Origin: Syntrophorhabdaceae bacterium PtaU1.Bin034
GTDB taxonomy: Bacteria > Desulfobacterota_G > Syntrophorhabdia > Syntrophorhabdales > WCHB1-27
Assembly (NCBI GenBank): GCA_002067405.1
Contig: MVRP01000144.1
Coordinates: 1 to 10,515, forward strand
DNA length: 10,515 bases
Direction: 5' to 3'
The number at the start of each line of letters is the position of its first letter. Position 1 is the first letter of the stretch. The position numbers and the translations under genes are program-made. Shown piece by piece: positions 7,203 through 10,515 of the stretch. The notes beneath the pieces are model-generated. The model saw only the letters and a list, made by a program, of their open reading frames with translations, was not told where the DNA came from and made no database searches.

Positions 7203-8840
7203 CAGCCTTTTCCTTATATCTTCCCTCAAGGCCTTCTTGTCCACTTTCCCGATCTTGGTCACGGGCAGCTCCGCGACGAACTCGATCCTCTCGGGCAGTT
7301 GCTGCAGTGACGCGCCTCCTGCCTTGAGGAACGCGACTGCTTCTTCGAAGGTGAGCGTGACCCCCGGCCTTAGCGTGACGTAGGCGCAGATCCTTTCCCC
7401 CAGCACCTTGTCGGGCATGCCGACCACAGCCGCTTCATGGATGCCCGGGTGGGCGCTCAGCCGGTTCTCGATCTCGATCGCGCTGATCTTCTCGCCGCCC
7501 CTGTTTATGATATCCTTGATCCTGCCCGTTATGGTGATGTTGCCGAACTTGTCTTTCCTTGCCTTGTCGCCTGTTTTGAAGAAGCCGTCCGGCGTGAAGG
7601 TCTGGCTGTTTTCCTCCTGGGACTTGAAGTATCCGGTAAAAACACCCGGCCCCTTTGAGACGAGCTCGCCTTCAACGCCCGGAGGCATCTCATTCCCCGC
7701 TTCATCGATGACGATAATCCTGTCGTAGGGGCAGGCGGGCCTTCCGACGCTGTTGCAGATAACATCGATGCTGTCTCCGGGCCGCGTCGACGTATTGGTT
7801 CCTTCGGATGATCCGAACGCGTTGATGAATATGCAGCCCAGTTTATCGTACACCTCGCGAACCAGGTCCGGAGTGCTCGGCGCGCCGCCTACCGATATCT
7901 TCTTCAGTGAAGAAAGGTCATATTTGTCCCGGTCCTTCATCCCGAGCACCCTCGTGACAAGCGCGGGCACGGTGGGAATGGCCGTGACCTTTTCCTTCTG
8001 TATCCATTCACAAATATCTTCCGGTTGTGTGGAATCGAGGAGGGCAAGCTTTGCGAAATTGAGGAACGCGGCCCCGATACCCCAGTGCATGGCCATGCTG
8101 TGACCGACCGGGGTGACCACCATGAGGGTGTCGTTGCTCGTGATCTCCCAGGCCCTCGAGTGATATTCAACATTGGCAATATAGCAGTTATGGGTTCTCA
8201 CGCTCGCCTTCGGCAATCCGGTCGTGCCGCCCGTGGGCATGATATGGGAGACCTCGTCCGGATCGGGCCTTCTGTCCTCCAGGGCCTTAAGGTTCTCCGG
8301 CGTCAGTTCTGCCGTCTCTATCAGCCGGTCGAAATTGAGGTAAGGGGAATTGTGTCCGTCGGTCCTGATCTGAATGACGTGCTCCAGTTGCGGGTTCTCC
8401 TTCAGCACATCGTCGATAACGGGCTGGTAGTCGATCTTGCCGTATCGCTGGGGGACCACCCATGCGACCGGTTTTGTCAGGGCGCAAAGGTGGTTGATCT
8501 CGGACTGGTTGTGCCGGGGGATGAGAAGGAGCGTCAGTGCCCCGATCTTCTGCATTGCAAAGAATGCGAGGATATACTCGTGCCAGTTGGGGAACTGAAG
8601 AAGGACCCACTCCTTCGGTTTGATACCGAGCTTCATGAAACTGACCGCGAGACGGTCCACCTTCTCCCGGAGCTCGGAATAAGTCCATCTGCCCACACCG
8701 TCGACAAGGCCGACCTTGTCGGGATAGATGTCCGTGGCCTTGTCGAACAGGTCCCCCCAGGTCATTCCGAGCCACCATCTTTTCTTATTGTATTTCTCAC
8801 GATCTTCCTTCGCGTATTCCGTGAAACCATCTATTGCCAT
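7194..8840 (-). CDS. AMP-dependent acyl/aryl-CoA ligase (ANL superfamily, DhbE/EntE-like)
   Basis: This enzyme activates a carboxylic acid with ATP to an acyl-AMP and, most likely, transfers it to CoA. It has 548 residues. The ANL motifs are complete: the phosphate loop PTGGTTGLPK (202-211), the A5 motif AFGSSEG (341-347), TGD with Asp425, hinge Arg440 in GRIKDIINRGGEKIS, and the C-terminal catalytic Lys532 in LPVTKIGKVDKKAL. The N-terminus (RWWLGMTWGDLFDKA) and PRHNQSEINHL resemble aryl-acid adenylating enzymes of the 2,3-dihydroxybenzoate/salicylate group, but their usual HN pair in the acid pocket is HS here (PVGHSMAMHW, 245-253), so the substrate is open. No carrier-protein gene is nearby, so CoA is the likelier acceptor. 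ATG at 8840 has a strong GGGAGG site. It is first in the operon with the SDR and thiolase and follows a consensus sigma-54 promoter. Confidence 0.95.
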   Translation of the reverse strand: MAIDGFTEYAKEDREKYNKKRWWLGMTWGDLFDKATDIYPDKVGLVDGVGRWTYSELREKVDRLAVSFMKLGIKPKEWVLLQFPNWHEYILAFFAMQKIGALTLLLIPRHNQSEINHLCALTKPVAWVVPQRYGKIDYQPVIDDVLKENPQLEHVIQIRTDGHNSPYLNFDRLIETAELTPENLKALEDRRPDPDEVSHIMPTGGTTGLPKASVRTHNCYIANVEYHSRAWEITSNDTLMVVTPVGHSMAMHWGIGAAFLNFAKLALLDSTQPEDICEWIQKEKVTAIPTVPALVTRVLGMKDRDKYDLSSLKKISVGGAPSTPDLVREVYDKLGCIFINAFGSSEGTNTSTRPGDSIDVICNSVGRPACPYDRIIVIDEAGNEMPPGVEGELVSKGPGVFTGYFKSQEENSQTFTPDGFFKTGDKARKDKFGNITITGRIKDIINRGGEKISAIEIENRLSAHPGIHEAAVVGMPDKVLGERICAYVTLRPGVTLTFEEAVAFLKAGGASLQQLPERIEFVAELPVTKIGKVDKKALREDIRKRLET

Positions 8841-8884
8841 GACTTCCTCCCTTATTTAAGTTCAGAATTCTTATCTTTTTGCGC

Positions 8885-8904
8885 TGGCAAAAAACATGTT
8901 GCCA
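8885..8904. repeat. Inverted repeat TGGCAA-N8-TTGCCA in the ligase leader
   Basis: TGGCAA (8885-8890) and TTGCCA (8899-8904) are exact complements with an 8-base spacer, itself containing the palindromic ACATGT. It lies 45-64 bases upstream of the ligase ATG and just downstream of the predicted sigma-54 start (about 8917), so in RNA it would be a leader hairpin and in DNA it could be a repressor operator. Confidence 0.4.
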
Positions 8905-8927
8905 TGAAATGCCTTTGCGAAAAAAAG

Positions 8928-8943
8928 AGCAATCCCCGTGCCA
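8928..8943 (-). promoter_or_regulatory. Sigma-54 (-24/-12) promoter for the ligase-SDR-thiolase operon
   Basis: On the minus strand the sequence is TGGCACGGGGATTGCT, a full match to the sigma-54 consensus TGGCACGNNNNTTGCW, with the invariant GG and GC at the required spacing. It points at the ligase gene; the predicted transcription start is near 8917, giving a leader of about 76 bases. Such promoters need an NtrC-type activator, and one is encoded at 2086-3438. Confidence 0.88.
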
Positions 8944-9018
8944 GGTCTGAAAACCACTCCAAGCGCGCGCGTTTATAGGGCAATTATCCCGGAGAGCAGA
9001 TTCTAAAGGAAGAGAAGA

Positions 9019-9053
9019 GGAAATATTCTTTCCGACGAGGAAACTTTCTTTCC
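9019..9053. promoter_or_regulatory. Two tandem palindromes, probable activator (enhancer) binding sites
   Basis: GGAAATATTCTTTCC (9019-9033) and GGAAACTTTCTTTCC (9039-9053) share the dyad GGAAA-N5-TTTCC. They are embedded in 20-bp direct repeats (9018-9037 and 9038-9057, 16 of 20 bases identical), so their centres are 20 bp apart, close to two helical turns. The centres lie at about -109 and -129 from the predicted ligase start and about -124 and -144 from the predicted TRAP start, the normal range for NtrC-type enhancer sites. Which protein binds is inferred. Confidence 0.7.
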
Positions 9054-9143
9054 AGCACCGCGAAGGCTGCCCTTCACCCCCATATTCCTTTTGCTACCTT
9101 ACTGGCACCAAGACATGATGTTTGATTGAGGGATAGCAAAAGG

Positions 9144-9159
9144 TGGCATGGTACTTGCT
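9144..9159 (+). promoter_or_regulatory. Sigma-54 (-24/-12) promoter for the TRAP transporter operon
   Basis: The sequence TGGCATGGTACTTGCT matches the sigma-54 consensus TGGCACGNNNNTTGCW at all but one fixed position (T for C at position 6), with GG and GC correctly spaced. It points at dctQ; the start is predicted near 9170, giving a leader of about 128 bases that includes the small leader ORF. Confidence 0.78.
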
Positions 9160-9250
9160 CCTCTCCTGACCGTTGGCTTGTAAAAAAGGGGAGTTCGAGA
9201 TTGTTGCCGTGGAAGCGGTAAGCGGGTGTCTTTCGGAAAGGGGAGGATTG

Positions 9251-9298
9251 ATGTCGGCGGCTGCCGCTTCGGCTCGGCAACACAAAAAGGAGGGGTAA
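9251..9298 (+). CDS. Possible 15-codon leader ORF upstream of dctQ
   Basis: ATG at 9251 follows a strong ribosome binding site (GGGGAGG, then ATTG) and opens a frame for MSAAAASARQHKKEG. Its TAA stop shares its last A with the dctQ ATG (TAATG), the classic arrangement for translational coupling. The dctQ ribosome binding site (AAGGAGGGG) lies inside the last codons of this ORF. Five of fifteen residues are Ala and there is no run of a regulatory amino acid, so attenuation is not suggested. Chance cannot be excluded for so short a frame. Confidence 0.35.
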   Translation: MSAAAASARQHKKEG

Positions 9299-9783
9299 TG
9301 GAAAGGGTACTTGGCACTTTTCTGAGAATCTGCCGGGCCGTTCTCAATGTAATTGGCAGCGCAGCGCTGACTTTCATGATGTTTCTGACCGTGACTGACG
9401 TCATCATGCGTGCTTTCGGCCGTCCACTGGTCGGTACCTACGAGATTGTCGGCCTTCTGCTGGCGCTGGTGATAGGGTTTGGCATTCCCCGCGTTTCCAT
9501 GGATCGCGGGCACGTATACATGGAAGTGCTTCTGGACAAGCTCTCAAAACGGAACAAGGACATAATGAATACCTTTACGAGGGTCTTGTGCCTTTTCCTC
9601 TTTGTGCTCATTGCGTATAACCTCTTTAGCGTGGGAAACGAGTTTCGTATGTCCGGCGAGGTGTCGCCAACCATTAAACTGCCCTTCTTCCCCGTCGCTT
9701 ACGCCGTCGGGGTCTGCTGCTTCATTGAATGCCTGGTATTCATCTTTGACATCATAAAGATCTGGAGGGGTCAGTATGAGTGA
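9298..9783 (+). CDS. dctQ: TRAP transporter small membrane subunit (DctQ family)
   Basis: This is the four-helix membrane subunit of a tripartite ATP-independent periplasmic transporter, which uses an ion gradient to import a carboxylate handed over by a binding protein. At 161 residues it is typical in size. Membrane segments lie at about 15-37, 47-65, 91-112 and 130-151. The family pattern DVIMRAFGRPLVGTYEIVGL (34-53) with conserved Asp, Arg, Pro, Gly and Glu is clear, as is the LPFFPVAYAVG turn into helix 4. A GTG at 9226 is in frame and would add 24 residues, but ATG 9298 has a strong AAGGAGG site and matches family length. The gene overlaps the DctM gene by 8 bases. The substrate cannot be read from this subunit. 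Confidence 0.94.
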   Translation: MERVLGTFLRICRAVLNVIGSAALTFMMFLTVTDVIMRAFGRPLVGTYEIVGLLLALVIGFGIPRVSMDRGHVYMEVLLDKLSKRNKDIMNTFTRVLCLFLFVLIAYNLFSVGNEFRMSGEVSPTIKLPFFPVAYAVGVCCFIECLVFIFDIIKIWRGQYE

Positions 9784-10515
9784 GATAACCGTAGGCATCC
9801 TCGCGCTTGTGGTCCTGCTGCTTCTTTTCGCAACGGGAATAGAATTGGGATTTGCCATGGCCCTGATCGGATTCTTCGGCTTTGCATATCTGAACGGGAT
9901 ACAACCCGCGATGAATTTACTCGGACGGGATATCTATGACGTCATTACCAACTATGGGTATACCGTCTTCCCTCTTTTCATCCTCATGGGGCAGATCGGT
10001 TTCAATGCAGGGATCGCAGTGAGGCTTTACGGGGCCGCCCATAAGTTCATCGGCCATATCCCGGGCGGTCTTGCCATGGCTACCGTCCTTGGCGCCACCG
10101 GTTTCAAGGCGATTTGCGGTTCGTCGGCTGCGACATCGGCAACGTTCGCGAGCGTGGCAATTCCTGAAATGGACCGCTACGGCTATGACAGGAGGCTTTC
10201 AACCGGAATTGTTGCCACCGTGGGCACGCTCGGCTGTATCATCCCGCCCAGCGTCGTGCTGATCATATACGGGATCCTTACGGAACAGTCGATCGGTCAG
10301 CTCTTTCTCGCCGGGATCATACCGGGCCTCATCATAGCCCTCTTCTTTCTCGCGATCATTTACGGCTGGGCAAAGATCAGCCCCGGTATCGCTCCCAGAT
10401 CGGAGCGGGCAACGTGGGGCGAGCGTATACGATCTCTTCCCGAGATCGTATGGATACTCCTCGTCTTCTTCCTCGTTGTCGGCGGGATCATGTACGGCTT
10501 CTTCACGCCCAGCGA
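9776..10515 (+). CDS. dctM: TRAP transporter large membrane subunit (DctM family), C-terminus beyond the window
   Basis: This is the transport channel subunit of the TRAP system. 246 codons are visible of the usual 425 or so; the gene leaves the right edge. It has hydrophobic segments throughout and the DctM signatures: FPLFILMGQI (65-74), ICGSSAATSAT (113-123), the re-entrant loop GTLGCIIPPSVVLIIYG (150-166) and the start of the FTPSE motif at 243. Lys111 in the segment GATGFKAICGSS stands where small residues are more usual. Its ATG at 9776 overlaps the dctQ stop by 8 bases and has GGAGGGG upstream, so the two subunits are coupled. No binding-protein (DctP) gene precedes dctQ; it may lie downstream. 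Confidence 0.95.
   Translation, partial: MSEITVGILALVVLLLLFATGIELGFAMALIGFFGFAYLNGIQPAMNLLGRDIYDVITNYGYTVFPLFILMGQIGFNAGIAVRLYGAAHKFIGHIPGGLAMATVLGATGFKAICGSSAATSATFASVAIPEMDRYGYDRRLSTGIVATVGTLGCIIPPSVVLIIYGILTEQSIGQLFLAGIIPGLIIALFFLAIIYGWAKISPGIAPRSERATWGERIRSLPEIVWILLVFFLVVGGIMYGFFTPS

Larger units (their letters stand above)
8841..9250. other. Divergent intergenic control region (no protein gene)
   Basis: This gap separates the minus-strand ligase operon from the plus-strand TRAP operon. It holds two divergent sigma-54 promoters, a pair of palindromic activator-site candidates midway, and a hairpin in the ligase leader. AT-rich tracts (AAAAAA at 8921-8926 and around 9180) flank these elements. 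Reading frames that cross it on either strand have no ribosome binding sites or recognisable protein character. The dyad GAAGG-CTGC-CCTTC at 9062-9075 is a further small repeat of unknown meaning. Confidence 0.75.

Noticed and set aside
8578..8590. TGGCACG on the minus strand inside the ligase gene
   Set aside because: The -24 half matches but the -12 element is absent at the right distance.
8025..8978. 317-codon plus-strand open frame crossing the ligase start and promoter
   Set aside because: It is mostly antisense to the ligase and runs over the sigma-54 promoter; no ribosome binding site or domain is visible.
9103..9118. TGGCACCAAGACATGA as a further sigma-54 promoter
   Set aside because: The -24 half is good but no TTGC occurs at the required -12 spacing.
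9226..9297. GTG-initiated extension of dctQ
   Set aside because: It has no better ribosome binding site and adds a non-hydrophobic tail absent from the family; ATG 9298 is preceded by a strong AAGGAGG.
9094..9513. 139-codon minus-strand open frame across the TRAP promoter and dctQ
   Set aside because: It is antisense to dctQ and to the sigma-54 promoter, with low-complexity composition and no domain.

Overview
The window looks like chromosomal DNA of an anaerobic Desulfobacterota-type bacterium (the former Deltaproteobacteria, perhaps the Syntrophorhabdus/Syntrophobacter part of that group). This is an inference from gene content: sigma-54-linked two-component systems, a TRAP transporter, and CoA-ligase/SDR/thiolase genes for carboxylic or aromatic acid breakdown. 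No rRNA, tRNA, CRISPR array, insertion sequence or phage gene is visible, and both ends cut through genes.

Layout. Positions 1-1734 (minus strand) hold a membrane sensor kinase, cut by the left edge, and its OmpR-type response regulator, which overlap. Positions 1871-5014 (minus strand) hold a soluble PAS histidine kinase, an NtrC-type sigma-54 activator overlapping it by 8 bases, and a 60-residue Fis-like DNA-binding protein, followed by a weak terminator-like hairpin. A very strong GC-rich hairpin separates this unit from positions 5115-8840 (minus strand), which carry an acyl/aryl-CoA ligase, a short-chain dehydrogenase and a thiolase, read in that order. From 9298 to the right edge (plus strand) lie the small (DctQ) and large (DctM, cut) membrane subunits of a TRAP transporter. 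The periplasmic binding subunit is not in the window.

The most striking part is the intergenic region 8841-9297 between the divergent ligase and TRAP operons. It contains a sigma-54 promoter facing each way: a full match to the -24/-12 consensus on the minus strand at 8928-8943, and a one-mismatch copy on the plus strand at 9144-9159. Almost exactly midway sit two near-identical palindromes, GGAAA-N5-TTTCC, spaced 20 bp centre to centre, as expected for enhancer sites of an NtrC-type activator. A 15-codon leader ORF with a strong ribosome binding site ends in TAATG, overlapping the dctQ start.

Proposed working (inference). The TRAP transporter imports a carboxylate, the ligase makes its CoA thioester, the SDR oxidises a 3-hydroxyl, and the thiolase cleaves the 3-oxoacyl-CoA. 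No dehydrogenase or hydratase gene is present, so the substrate may already carry the 3-hydroxyl group. The neighbouring kinase/NtrC pair is the obvious candidate to drive both divergent promoters, which would make this a self-contained sense, import and degrade locus. The OmpR-type pair at the left end is probably a separate system.
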